Made by a program: the position numbers and the translations under genes. The notes beneath the pieces were generated by a model. That model saw only the letters and a program-made list of their open reading frames with translations, made no database searches and was not told the DNA's origin. A DNA stretch of 64,000 bases from Priapulus caudatus (Eukaryota; Priapulida; Priapulimorpha; Priapulimorphida; Priapulidae), in the NCBI RefSeq assembly GCF_000485595.1, contig NW_014577194.1:239277-303276 (forward strand), in the 5' to 3' direction. Shown one piece after another: positions 1 through 11,897 of this stretch (positions are counted from its first letter, which is position 1; each line of letters starts with the position of its first letter).

Positions 1-3000
1 ATTAGAGTTATTTATTTAACACACCGAGTGCATGTATTTTACTAATAAGTATACAACAGTACAAAGGAGAACCATATAACAACAGAATAACAATAGCAAT
101 ATTATTATAATTGTTTCAGTATTTTTCAGTCAACAAGGATTGCTCATTTCTGATACTGTTATTGAGTAATTTCCAATTTTTATACCACTATTTTTAATGC
201 ACTAGTACTCTCACAAATTCAGCGGAACAAAGAACTAACAATACCTCTAACTGGCGAGATAAGTGGCCTAAACTACTAAGTGCAGTACTATGAAAAGGAC
301 CGCAATTCTCTTGGAATCACTTCCTGATTCTTATCCCGGCACGTCTTATAGTATGCTCTCTCACATGCCAGCACTATGTAATCATTCAGCACATTGAATC
401 CCCTTGTTCTCTGATAAAAGCATAGTTTATGGTTCGTGTATTAGTGCTGTAAGTGGGAAATATTGAGGGTCAATGCTACATACGTAGTCGTTACTACAAA
501 CATATATCGTCAATCACATAAGGGGGCTGTGATTTTAAAACGAAATGATTTTTATAAACAAGAGCCGCAGAGCGTCTGGGCTCATCTGGGGTCTGTTGCT
601 ACGGTTATGAGCTACAATTTCAGTCGTGCGTAGTGACACATTTGTTAGGCGCAGATATGCAGATACGCAGTTGCGTACACATCATGTTAGGACACGCTCA
701 CTATCTCCCCCCCCATGCGATTTTGGTTTATTTTATTAAATGATGCTTGCCTTTCACTTCGAATTTGTGTCATAGATTCACAGCTATCTATAAAAGATTT
801 CAACATATGAGCATGGATCTCCAAGTATAATTAGAGGGCGGGAGTCCTTCTCCCCACCTCCCTCCCCACTGCGTCCCACCTCTCCCCCTGCTCCCACTTC
901 ACTCCCTTGCCTCTCACTTCCACCCCTTACTCCCATCTCCCTCCCCTGCCTCCCACCTCCCATCCCTTGCACACCATCTCGCACGACCTAATTGTACCCG
1001 TTTCCCGCTCGCATACACACCGTAATCACCGTTTTCCTGTCCCGTCTCAATTTACTACTCTCTCTCTTTATCTTTAGACTTCTCTCTCTCTCTCTTAATT
1101 ATATAAAAAAATTTAAAACCCAGCATGATGCCTTTTACTGCCCCTCAATAATACTTTGTTCCTATGCCCCTGAGTGTAACAGTTATAGAAATCAAAAATA
1201 TAGTGTCTCTAATTTTCTATGATAACAGCTTATGTTCGCATAACTGGTAATGGTACGCACGGCCATAGCTACATGATATATGTTAAGATTCAGATGAAAA
1301 TAAATATTATATATTATATGGTACTATTAAAATCTATTCGTTTAACAAAGTTACATGAGAATAAAATCTAATTTAAACTAGCCTATAGTTGCGCGAGAAT
1401 GGCGCGCGTGCAAGTGTAATCAATAATCAAAGATGGCATCTGCCCTCATTCCTGAAATCCTACAGTAGGTACAGGCTAAAATCCAAGTAAGTATATTCAG
1501 GCAGGTGATAATTTCGCTCAGCTGTGAGTTAACACGTGCCTTGCAGGTTGGCAACAATATGATTGAGGGTGCCCGTGTTTTTGCCTCATGCGAGCATTCA
1601 CTGATTCATCATTCAGCCTTCAGGCCCAGGGGCAGGGTGCTATAGACAGACTGCTTTAGAAAATGATATGATTTAAGGGAGCGTAAACTTGTTCAACAAA
1701 TTTGCTTTGCAATTAACTGTGCAACTGTAGCTCACATTGAACAGGTATGGGCTCTAATAATAGCAAAGCAGTTCAGTCTTTGTAACAGTCAACAAATCAA
1801 TGTTTAACCCTCCTCTTGAGGGTCAAAAGGTTATCCGACACTTACTTTCGCATGTCAGTGAAAGCAATATTTCATGTCCTTTCAAATAAAGCCATAAAAT
1901 GCCAGGTCACGCTGAACAAAAAAGTTTTTCAATCGCTCCGTCAGACCATGTCCTCAGAAAATGTCTAAATCTGCCCTGCTGGCCATTGACCTTTGACCTG
2001 TGACTCACTTTCGCACAGTGTGGCTTTTCCTACCATGATGTATACACGACTATCACGAGCCTAGGTCGAGCCGTTTAGATTTGTGCCGCAATTCTGCATT
2101 CCTCCCTATACCTTAAGTTAAGGAGAATGTTCCCCCTTCTTTTACACCTCTTGCCTTTGACTTTGACCCCCCAGCTTCGACATCCAACTCGTTTTCGATT
2201 ACCCCCCCACGTCCCGAATATCGTGACGCTACGTCGAGCGGTTAAGATTTGTGCCCAACTGTTGACGGAACGGCGGACGCTCGGACGTCATGCGATTCTA
2301 CAAGCTGCATCTGACTATGTCAGATGAGCTAAAAACATAACAAGCTAGCATTGGGGGACAACTGAACAAAATGCTAATCTGAACACCTAGGAATTGGTAA
2401 CAATAACGGGTTGCAACAGTTACAGGGCTTTACATATTTAACGGCACCCCAATGTGTAACTTGCAAGACACACTTGTAAGCGTTACTAATTGCAGTCAGT
2501 GTGTCACTGAGAAAGCACAATTATCTTAAAAGTACCAGCACATCTCAGTTTGACCTGCCATGCTGCCAACGTTACTAAATGCCATGACTTTCTGGAAAGC
2601 TTACAGTGCCCCCCCCCCTAGCTGTCACTTGCTTCTGTCTGATCAACTTACCTACCATTAGATCCTAATAATTGTAATTCTGGAAGCCTGGTTAGTTACA
2701 GTCAGTACGCTGTCAATCAAATTGTACCGAAAAAACGGCATTGCTTTTTAACAGAGCATGATTTCTGATGAAATCTCAATCGAACATGAAATGATTTTCC
2801 GGACACTATTATTCCAAACTTTAAAGAAGAAAACTCATTTACATCACCCGTAAAGACAGCACATGAATCCATAGGGATTTTTATGCAGGTCATATCAAAA
2901 TCCATTAATATTCTACAACGTTTCAAAATAAGACCTGATGGCCACACTGGATTCAGTAATGATTGAACTAGTTGCATCGAAATGTATGCACTTGCAATTT

Positions 3001-3384
3001 TTTCCTTGCGTGCCTTCCCACACGTACTCTCAATTGACAAACGCTCTCATTTACGCTGTCACGTACAACTACTGTACATTATAGATTTTTTCCTGGATTC
3101 TGGCAACAAGTAGCTGGCACTATGAGTTCACAATATTTACATAACTTGCATAGATCGGTGTTGACACACTGCAGGTAATATAACTGATGTGATTGACACA
3201 GTCAGTCTGTCTTCGGTCAATCAACCAACCCTGGCACCAATCAATCAGCCAGTCAGTTCACTAAACAAGCCGGTCGGTCGGTCAATCGGTCGTTCGGCTG
3301 GTCAGTCAGGTTACTTTATTCCTTGCCACACTTATCCGGATTCCGTACGCATAGACAGGCGGTCACTTCACGGGACGAGCCTAC
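1..3384. other. Non-coding, presumed UNK intron
   Basis: No further unkempt zinc-finger exon is seen on the minus strand, so this should be intron 3. It holds a C-rich low-complexity tract (690-970), the SINE-like repeat ending at 2335, and a GGTC/AATC-rich stretch at 3200-3310. Confidence 0.6.
1800..2335 (+). repeat. Dispersed SINE/LINE-like repeat ending AGATGAGCTAAAAA
   Basis: The 3' part (GTCGAGCGGTTAAGATTTGTGCC, GTTGACGGAACGGCGGACG, then GATGAGCTAAAAA) resembles the end of the repeat at about 19213-19290. An internal near-copy (GTCGAGCCGTTTAGATTTGTGCC) lies at 2066. The 5' limit is uncertain. Confidence 0.5.
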
Positions 3385-6300
3385 CTTGCCATTTGGGATC
3401 CTCGTTTAGGAGGCTGCGCTCCTTCTCTAGGTTGTTGCCGTCCAGGCCTCCCATCGGCATCTCCTCGCCCGACTCCAGCGCCTGCTTCTCTCTCACGTCG
3501 TAGACGGGCGGTCGCAGGTCGTGCTCGCCGTGGGCGAACGCGCAGTGCGGGCCGTTCTTCATGCAGTTGCCGCGCGTGTCCGTCTCGTGCACGCACAGAC
3601 ACGTCTTGTAGTAGCGTAGATGGTAGCGCCGCTCCGTGTCGCCAGCCGTCCTGTGCAGGAAGGGGCAACTGCGAAAGAAAAAGAGAGCGTGGCGATTTCG
3701 GGGCAGACGTACGACTACGGCAGCCGTGCAGCGGTACGCAGCGGCGGAGGCGGCGCAGCGTCCCAACACGTCGGTCAGTGAAAACGCGCGCGACTTCTCC
3801 CTGCTGACAGGCAAGTATTACCGCAAGCATACAGGCCAAATGTACGAGTACTTAACAACGCAAAAATGTGCAAAACAGAATGCAGATTTTAAAGATTTGG
3901 CCGAGGGTATTTATTGGCATTTAAATAAGAATATAGAAATAAATATTTATATTTCTAAAGGCAATACAACCCCCAAACATACCGTTTGTACACACAATAC
4001 ACAGTATTTGACAAGACGACTTCCCACTTTTAATTGTGTCGTCAAACATGACATCTTGCAATTGTATTTTTAGGTTGTATGTTTGTCAACATGTTTTGGG
4101 TATTAAATTTCTGTGAAATAGTGTCAGATATTATCCGTGGTTAAAAACTGATAAGTGCCAGTTTGGTTTGCTTAGTTACTTTATGAACACACTTGCCAAC
4201 ATCGGCTAGCCGAAAAACCTGGTTTTACACACTGATACGCGTGTACATAATTATATAAAACATGCTGCATGAATGGTGCAACCAATGATGCTAAAAACTC
4301 TGCACTGCAAAAACTAACTGCCAAGAGAAGGAGATTATTTTCTCCTACTAATTAATCATTCCAAAGTTTTAAAAACTGGAGTGGGTATAGTCCGGAACGG
4401 ACGCATGTTGTGGAACCGATAAAATAGCAATAGCTCCTTCTGATACAACTACAACATTATATTATCAAGAGCTAATAATAATTAACTATTATTTAACCTA
4501 ATAATACCTAATACAGTGCTCAATTTTAAGGTTTTTTTTGGTTGTCCGGAAGACAACCAAGAGAGTAGCATATGGTTGTCCCTCAAGAGTTTTGGTTGTC
4601 CAGATATTATTTAAATATGTGCTGCATGCGCTCTGCTCACGTGATGCTCAGTGCTGTAAAGCAAAAGGCCTAATCATGTACATTTTGCACGTATTGCAGT
4701 GACAGCAGACATGGCCATTCGCATTGTTTCACTCATTATATGAAGAGAATAAAATATTGGTAATGTGGTAAATGATGCTGGGATCAATGACGTGTAATAA
4801 TAGTAATTAAAAGTTGCATGAAATTTATTTCATAACATTTACATTAACACTGTGTCAAGTCACAGATGAGCAAAAATTGAAAATTAACAAATTAAACAAA
4901 AACAAAATTTCAAAATTAATTTAGAGGTTGGACACCGGACAACCACAGAAGCAATTTGTAGTTGCCCGAGAGAAAATCCAGTCGTCACGGACGACCGGAC
5001 GACTGTTAAAATTGAGCACTGCTAATAGCTCTTGATACTATACAACTTTATTCTAATGAACAAGCAGTCAGCTGTACTCAATTTACCATCCTGTTAATAA
5101 TTAGCATCCAAATCTTATCTGAAACTAAAAAGAGGTTTAGAAGTTATTTTGCAATCATAGGAAAACTATGTAGTTCAGCTTTCCCCATCTGCAGCTTTTA
5201 TACTAGGCTGCCTTCGACAGTCACGCTGCATAATAATTAAAGGTGAGCACGTGAGTATACACGCACATTATACAGCATTTTGTGTGTGTTACAAATGGAA
5301 TTCTATAATATAGGTACAGCTGTAGCTTGTGTATAGATAGAACTCCCCATTTAAACTTCTCTTTGACACACACGCACACATGCACGCACACACACACACA
5401 CGCACGCACGCACGCACACACACACTGTCACACGCATGCACGCACGCACGCACACACACACACACTGTGCGTGCATGCGTGCATGTATGCTATAATTCTA
5501 CTTCACCTCTCACACAACGAATGTTTGACCTTTGCTGAAAATAGCCAGATGGCATTATAGATTATGGTAGCCAGGTAGCGAATTTTTTTCCCCTACACGT
5601 TATATCCATTGGGCTTGATATACGCATATCAACTTCCGCATCAGACTTTCCGTATATCAAAGAATGATGCACCCTAACCCTAACACTAACTATAAACCGA
5701 ATCGGCCTATATACTATCTATGGTATCCCAAACACTATCTATGGTGTGGTCAAATCAGAGGAGCCAATCAGAGGAGCCCAATGGATATAACGTATAGGGG
5801 AAAAAAATTCGCAGCCGGGTAAGACGGCAATAAAAGTTACTGAAATTAAATGAACATCCTGCAAGCATTTGACCCGCATCTAGGTTACAATGGTTCTCTG
5901 TCGTTACAACGTCGTTTGCAGTACGCTGTTACATACTACTCTGATTAGTAGATACCACGCAATGATATATTACCTGACATTGCAATAAAGCACATGTAAT
6001 ATGTGTTATTCTACATTAATATCAATTATCTCAGTATTCCTATTGGATCATGATCCCCCACCAAAAAAACGAATCTAAGCATAGTGACTGCAAACTTTTT
6101 TAAGCAAAAGAGATTACCAGAAATTTACGAAAGTGAGTCTTAGAAAGCCACATACCGCAAGAGTTACAATTGGCATAAATTACTATGGGATCACTCAAAC
6201 CGTTGACAACTAGTTTCAGCAGATAACCTTACTACATAGAGGATGTAAGCTTGAAGTGGATATTGTTTCATGTCATACATTTACCTAGCACACATTATGA

Positions 6301-9300
6301 TAATCTTGTCGGCTACAAAATACTCTATCGAGCACATTCACCGCGGAAAAAGAACTAGCACATAACAGCTGCCACACGGATAATACGCTTCCAAGGAATA
6401 TTCATAAACACGCTCAGCTGGCTGTAATATTAGATGGGCGCCACGACGATTGTTGTCAGACAGCCGGATTGAGTGAAACGCAGAAGAAAAAGGGTTGAAA
6501 ATTGGCAAAATCCAATCTAGCACAGCAGCCTGATGTAGGTCAAATCGATATCTGGGTAAAAGCGGCAGCCCATAACAACCTCTAATAAAGGACTTTCAGA
6601 ATGCAATACAAATGTTACGATCAGGTTTAGTAGTTACATGTACATTCAGTGGTTTAGCAATATTCTTACTAAAATATTTATAAGCCGTTTTCTCCCATCC
6701 AATTGAATTAATAAATTACATAAAATAATTAAAACTATGACGAAGGTACTGACAAAAGTGACACGCAAGCCATAATGCCACATGATACATCCACATATTT
6801 ACTGGCTTATTTAATCTATATTAACATTTATATGCGATCAAAAAATATAACGATATAAGGATATTATGAATAACTATATATGTACTATATATACTGAGTA
6901 ACTTCAAACCTGTGTGCCTATTTTCCTACATACTGCAATAAACACAAATACTCGCCTTGATCTGTACAACATGTACTCTCATCACTTCATACCCACAACT
7001 ATTTGTTTTTGATTCAATCACTAAAAATTGCACACTATTTATGCTTTAATAGGGAATGATCACTGATTTGCTGTATGTATTTCGAATCTGGCAGCTCTCA
7101 GTACCTCCTAAAGAAATGTTGAATCATGAAAGAAATATTGGATCCCGTACTGCTTCTTCCTACTAGATAAAAAATTGTCATTATATACACGACTCTTTGT
7201 ATGTTGTCAGGTGATAACTCACTACACTGGGCCACTGTTGTTCGCAAACAAACCGAATGCTTAAGGCGCTTTAACTAGTATATAGGTCAAACAACACACA
7301 AGACCTAGATAAAGATGCAGTACGGCATCAGCATAGTAGAGCACAAAACATGGTCAATTATAAACAAGTAATGACATGGCTTTTAAAAATGCATTCATCT
7401 AGAGGCCGAGGTAAAACAACTGCAAGTCAAATCAATAAATAACATTTGTATATATATAATAACTATTAGATTTTTAATTATTCACTAATGAAAGCAATGA
7501 CAGCCGTTGAGCACTACGATTTTCAGACACAAACCTATGGAAGTGGTCTCACATGGGCAGAGTGACAGCAGACTTGAGGTTAGTAGCCTCATACAACTAA
7601 CCAGTCTCTATTAGCAACTGCCTCCCAATTTTATTATAGAAATTTGCACCAAGTACTCATGTATATCTGTATGGTCGCCTCCAAATCTATACATAACATT
7701 CATGACTAAACACACTGCTCAGTGCACCTTTCCTGACAAGTCAAATTAAAAATGAGGTTTGTTCCAGGTGAAATAATAATTATGTGAAACATAGTTAAGT
7801 TTAAAGTACTGTACATGCCATATTTTTCGTGTACAGATATTTTCGCCAATTCAGACTTGACGGACAATTTCGCGAGTGGTTAATTTCGTGGTGGGTGAAT
7901 TATGAATTATGCAGTATTATTCGGTATGAATTATTTGCATGTTGTTATTTTCGCGGTCGGGGGCGAGTTTGCAAAATTGACAAAAATTAAACCACCGCAA
8001 AATATATGTACAGCGTATACAGTATGTGTCGTCAATACACTATCTCACAGGTAGGATATAATATCTATAACAATTTTTAATAATTACAACATCTGATAGT
8101 CTGGCTGATAGGGTCTATGTCCACCAGTGTACTGCCGGAACGTACCCTGGGTACGGTCCAGTATACCGGAACGTACCCTGGTAACTAGCTAATATGCCGG
8201 ACCGTACCTCGCCTACTCCAAACCGTAACCTGATTTTCAGCCGATGTCGTAATACATACCGCTTGTCGGCAGGAAATGCGCCGCTTTATGCTCCCGTTCC
8301 TTGTTTCCGGTCGGTTCCCGCAAAATATTCGTAACCCTTACCCTGTTACGTTTCACCTCCCGACCCTTTCTACAAGTGTCAGCGAATCTATACGTTTCCA
8401 ACACATTAAGATAATCATACAAATTTTCCTGTTCCACCACAACACTTGGAGCCATCTTTCAAAAATCTCGCGCGAATATGTCGTAAACATTGCGAAAGGA
8501 AAACGCATTCCCGATCATCGCGATATTTGCAAAAGGATTGCATGCATCAGTGTATATATATGTTGAAATTTCTTCTTGGTTTCACAGTTTCATACTCCAA
8601 TCCAACTTTATAAAGATATCATACAGGTCTGTATGTATATTTCAAATTTTGCGACATCAGTAGTGGGCGGAACAGGGACAGTCACGGTACGGTAGGGAGT
8701 AAGCGAGGTACGGTCCGGCATATCAGATAGTTAACAGGGTACGCTACTAGTAACTAAGTACTACAATACTGAAAGATACTGTTAAATATCATTATAACTG
8801 CTACAAACCATATCACACACCTAGGAGGGAAGGATGTGCATACAATTACTGGCACTTATTACCTTTAATGTTCATAGGAATGCAACTAACTATGCCCCTA
8901 GGCCCTAGTCTATGACTGTGAGTGTCACACTGAAGCAAACATTGAGCATCAACACAATCAGGTAATGCCAAAACTGGGAAACTGATTGCTAGAAAACTTG
9001 TTAAATGTGTAATTGAAACGTCGAGCACTGGATTACGAATAAAACAAATGACGATAGGGAATTTTTTTTATAAAATGGCACAATTTGTAGGATTACACCT
9101 ATAGTTCAATTAAAATAATCATTAATATATTGGTAACAAAATCCAATCAATGTATACATATATGCTATCAGGCTGCTAGTTAGTATTGCACTAGTTATTT
9201 CACTGTGGTTAATTAAACTACAGGGTGTGTGTTACTGTTAGCTAATCCTAATCAGGCTAATGCAATGATGATGCTGTGAAAGAGAATATATATTTGAATT

Positions 9301-9817
9301 TTACTAGTAGGACTACTGTCTCCTGTCGCAAATTCCGTACGTACTCGATCCTAAGTAGAAGTTAGATCATAGAGATAGACATAGAGTTGACAGACATACA
9401 TGGTTAAATAAGTATTAATTATTTGAAAAATATAGCAATACATACTCGTCTCCATCCGGACAGAGTCCAGTGGTCTCATCGTATTTGGTACAGTAGACAT
9501 CAGGACTATAATTAAAATTTCCATCTCGCTTCCTGATGGGCCGTCTCCGGCGTTGATTCATAAAATGCCAATGGAAACAGGTGAAGGGTCTGTGTTGGGT
9601 ACATTTGTGTTGAAGAAACAGTGGACACTGTTCAGTCCGAAATTCCTTCAAATAGCTGCAAAATAAAGAACGCTCATCAAAAACTATTCAGCGCACTATT
9701 GCCTAGATTTCTCATGGATTCTCATACAAATGCTACATACAAACATGGGCGTACTTACGTATAATGCTTTGGGTTTTCCGTTTGCGCTTGTAACGCAATC
9801 TTCTGTTCTGATGGCAT
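3385..9817 (-). CDS. UNK: RING finger protein unkempt (5' part, three exons)
   Basis: Coding exons in gene order are 9817-9759 (ATG at 9817), 9655-9446 and 3668-3385. Frames join across both introns, and each intron is GT-AG. The 184 visible residues follow vertebrate unkempt closely: a short N-terminus, then LKEFRTEQCPLF, the QRRRR stretch, YCTKYDETTGLCP, and CPFLHRTAGDTERRYHLRYY. They contain the first three CCCH zinc fingers of the six known in the family; the rest, with the C-terminal RING-like region, lies left of the window. Unkempt is a cytoplasmic sequence-specific mRNA-binding protein that lowers translation and shapes cell morphology (known for the family). The start is chosen because the exon holds only about 13 residues before the conserved QTENPKHY region. 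The second intron is 5.8 kb and full of mobile elements. The gene is divergent from TRAIP. Confidence 0.95.
4514..5021. mobile_element. 508-bp TIR element with CTAATA flanks
   Basis: Perfect 16-bp termini CAGTGCTCAATTTTAA / TTAAAATTGAGCACTG are flanked by the direct repeat CTAATA (4508-4513 and 5022-5027). The interior repeats GGTTGTCC in both orientations. The CAGTG end is hAT-like, but the 6-bp flank is short for hAT. It lies in UNK intron 2. Confidence 0.82.
5360..5480. repeat. CA / GCAC microsatellite
   Basis: (CA)n mixed with (GCAC)n and ACACTGTCAC. Open frames in it on both strands are repeat artefacts. It lies in UNK intron 2. Confidence 0.9.
5578..5813. mobile_element. TIR element with short telomere-like core
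   Basis: Termini at 5578-5615 and 5777-5813 are inverted copies over about 36 bp (GCGAATTTTTTTCCCCTA ... GGGGAAAAAAATTCGC). The interior has CCCTAACCCTAACAC and a stretch (ACTTTCCGTATATCAA) shared with the element at 12045. It lies in UNK intron 2. Confidence 0.75.
7810..8012. mobile_element. Small TIR element (CTGTACAT ends)
   Basis: Imperfect ~18-bp inverted ends (CTGTACATGCCATATTTTTCG; CGCAAAATATATGTACAG) surround AATTTCGCG-rich sequence. No clean target duplication is seen. Confidence 0.55.
8110..8743. mobile_element. GGGTCTATGTC-type TIR element, long copy
   Basis: The left arm (8110-8220) matches elements at 21083 and 63797 (AGGGTCTATGTCC, ACTGCCGGAACGTACCCTGG). The right arm (about 8670-8743) is its inverted, truncated partner (GGGAGTAAGCGAGGTACGG...). 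About 440 bp of unrelated sequence, with an exon-like ORF, lies between them. It sits in UNK intron 2. Confidence 0.75.
8237..8455 (-). pseudogene. Captured 5' exon-like ORF inside a mobile element
   Basis: On the minus strand an ATG at 8455 opens about 38 codons (MAPSVVVEQENLYDYLNVLE..., then KGREVKRNR) and meets a good donor, AGG|GTAAGG, at about 8342. The open frame continues to 8237. A CG-rich stretch with TCTCGCGCGA lies just upstream, like a promoter. The block sits between the two arms of a terminal-inverted-repeat element (8110-8743) whose other copies lack it. It may therefore be a gene fragment carried by the element. The phase does not fit unkempt exon 3. The protein is not recognised. 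Confidence 0.35.
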
Positions 9818-9911
9818 TTTCCTTGAAATGATGGCGCGCACAATTGTCTCGCGGAGGATTCTGGGATATATTTTGATATTTAGCATTGGTCGCATTAGGT
9901 CAGGTGGGCGG

Positions 9912-9919
9912 TGACGTCA
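9912..9919. promoter_or_regulatory. CRE palindrome upstream of UNK
   Basis: TGACGTCA, the full CREB/ATF site, lies 95 bp upstream of the UNK start codon in a locally CG-richer stretch. It is a plausible proximal promoter element for UNK; activity is inferred. Confidence 0.5.
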
Positions 9920-10919
9920 ACTATGTTTACACACAAACTTGCGCAACGTGAATACGTACAGCAGCTGCCTGTCTGTTTATGGCACTTTGCTGCGCAGCTG
10001 ACTGTAGTATTATTATGATTAGAGATAGGTACAGTAGGGACAATTAAGCCAATAAGTGATTCGATTTAACGGATTAGCATGTACCAGTTTCTATAGGAAG
10101 GATGCGCGAGTTTCTATCCAGCGACGGTGAAATACATAAAGTCATGAGAATGATGAGATATGATAAAGTATATATATAATGTGGCATGTCAACATCGCGA
10201 GCAGAAAACAATTTCGGCTTTTGCTGCCAGAATCACCCGGCCCGCCCTGGAGTTTTTATCAGCAATACGTCCAATATAAATATATAGTCAAATAAATTTA
10301 TATGTGAGTTTACCCCTGATGTAACGTTATTGTGATTATCCAAGATTATTCCATATACTGGAGCGCGATTCTACCCCAGATTTAACTTTCCATTTCGTAC
10401 CACGTAGTTTCTATATATATCGTGCAACCACTCGCTATAAAAGCTGGGACGGGTGGAAAAAATATATACAAAAAATGATGTTTTTTTGTGTGTGCAAAAA
10501 CTGGGCATGCGCAATGACAGATCTGACTGATGTAATATGCAACTGTGATTTTGATTTTATACAAGTCTAAAAATCCGCTGATATTTATACATTTTTATAT
10601 TTGTTCTTAACCAGAATTGTTATTTACTTATGTTTGTCGGAATAATAGCCCATCAGGGCTAACGTTTATTGTTTGTGATATCCGACAAAGATTCTTGTAT
10701 CTTGACTATCGGCTACGTTAGCAGATATATACCCGACATACCCAGTTTCTGTTTTGCATGGTAATGTGTGTGCGAGCGCACATGCCCACTATCTGCCGAA
10801 AAGAATCGTATATTTTGTCGATATAGAATGCATGATAATTGTAACATTGATATATTTTGTATAAGGTCGAATAAAAAACCCATGAGTATATATATTCATT
10901 AGCATAATATATAGGATGC

Positions 10920-11054
10920 CAACGTAACACACAAACGCACGCACCCACGCGCACAGGCCCGCAACACGCACGCAACACGCACGCACGCATGCGCGCAGGC
11001 ACACATTACACGCACGCAACACGCACGCGCGCGCACGCACGCAACACGCGCGCA

Positions 11055-11085
<31 letters not shown>
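10920..11085. repeat. GCAC microsatellite cluster
   Basis: Interrupted (GCAC)n, (CGCAACA)n and CACACA between UNK and TRAIP. The opposite strand gives cysteine/valine/arginine-rich spurious frames. Confidence 0.9.
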
Positions 11086-11086
<1 letters not shown>

Positions 11087-11181
11087 TACAGATGAAATCG
11101 TTCATAAAGTATATGAGTGAGTTTAGCAAGTACTGTACGTGCATGTACGTCCGACCACCCCAAGAAAAATCCGGGGTTATA

Positions 11182-11242
11182 CTCCATTAGGAGTGTTCCC
11201 AACTTTAATGTCATTAATGGTCATAATAACATNNNNNNNNNN

Positions 11243-11273
<31 letters not shown>

Positions 11274-11412
11274 TGGTCATGGTCATATATTAGTTTGTGG
11301 TTTAATGTCATTTAGGTTAGGGTTAGAGTTAGGGTTAGGGTTAGGGTTAAGATTATCAATCATTAATCATTAATCATTAATGATATCAAAGTTGGGAACA
11401 CTCCTAATGGAG
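11182..11412. mobile_element. CTCCATTAGGAGTGTTCCC-type TIR element
   Basis: Termini of about 36 bp (CTCCATTAGGAGTGTTCCC and GGGAACACTCCTAATGGAG) enclose a TA run, a 10-N gap and a TTAGGG array (about 11316-11351). A second copy is at 61507. The element lies in the UNK-TRAIP intergenic region. Confidence 0.85.
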
Positions 11413-11897
11413 CGGGGGAGCGTTAGCCAAAATCCGGCCGTTGGACTCGTGCAGTAGCCAATCTCCCGGATTCTGCAGCACATATGCAGCGTAATATTTT
11501 CATTATCTCTATACCCGCAACTGTCTCTAAGTAATAAATCGTTTTGGGGTCCAGGTGTTTATTTTATTTACTCGAAATATTTTTAGGCCGCAAAACTATC
11601 TGATTATAGAAGACACTAGATATGTGCTACACACCAAATGACTGATAGGTACAAATTTTAAAATTAAAAAAGAAATAAAATATATTAAAAGATAATAATT
11701 TAAAAAGAAAAGCAAACTAGAAAAGCCATTAACGGACAAGATATAGAAAATAAACGAAAAGAAGACTGATAATATTTATGACGATGACGATGATCAACAA
11801 GAGAACATTTTGTTAGTAAAATGGTAGCGCGTGAATTTAAACATTTAAACCAGAGCATATAAATCAACTTATTTGATTTATAAGCTCTGTTTAAACC

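Larger units (their letters stand above)
3669..9445. other. UNK: UNK intron 2 (5.8 kb)
   Basis: Apart from the elements listed separately (4514, 5360, 5578, 7810, 8110) the intron is AT-rich with no recognisable exon. Stretches 5830-7800 and 8750-9440 show nothing I can name. Confidence 0.7.
9818..11897. other. UNK-TRAIP divergent intergenic region
   Basis: 2.1 kb separates the two start codons. It contains the CRE site near UNK, a GCAC microsatellite and the 11182 element with its N gap. Both promoters must lie here, but no core element is clear. Confidence 0.6.

Noticed and set aside
8342-8455. Alternative first exon of UNK
   Set aside because: Its donor is phase 0, while UNK exon 3 needs phase 2, so the frame would break.
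10718-11214. Cys/Arg/Val-rich frames
   Set aside because: All three minus-strand frames stay open over a GCAC repeat; no unique protein sequence.
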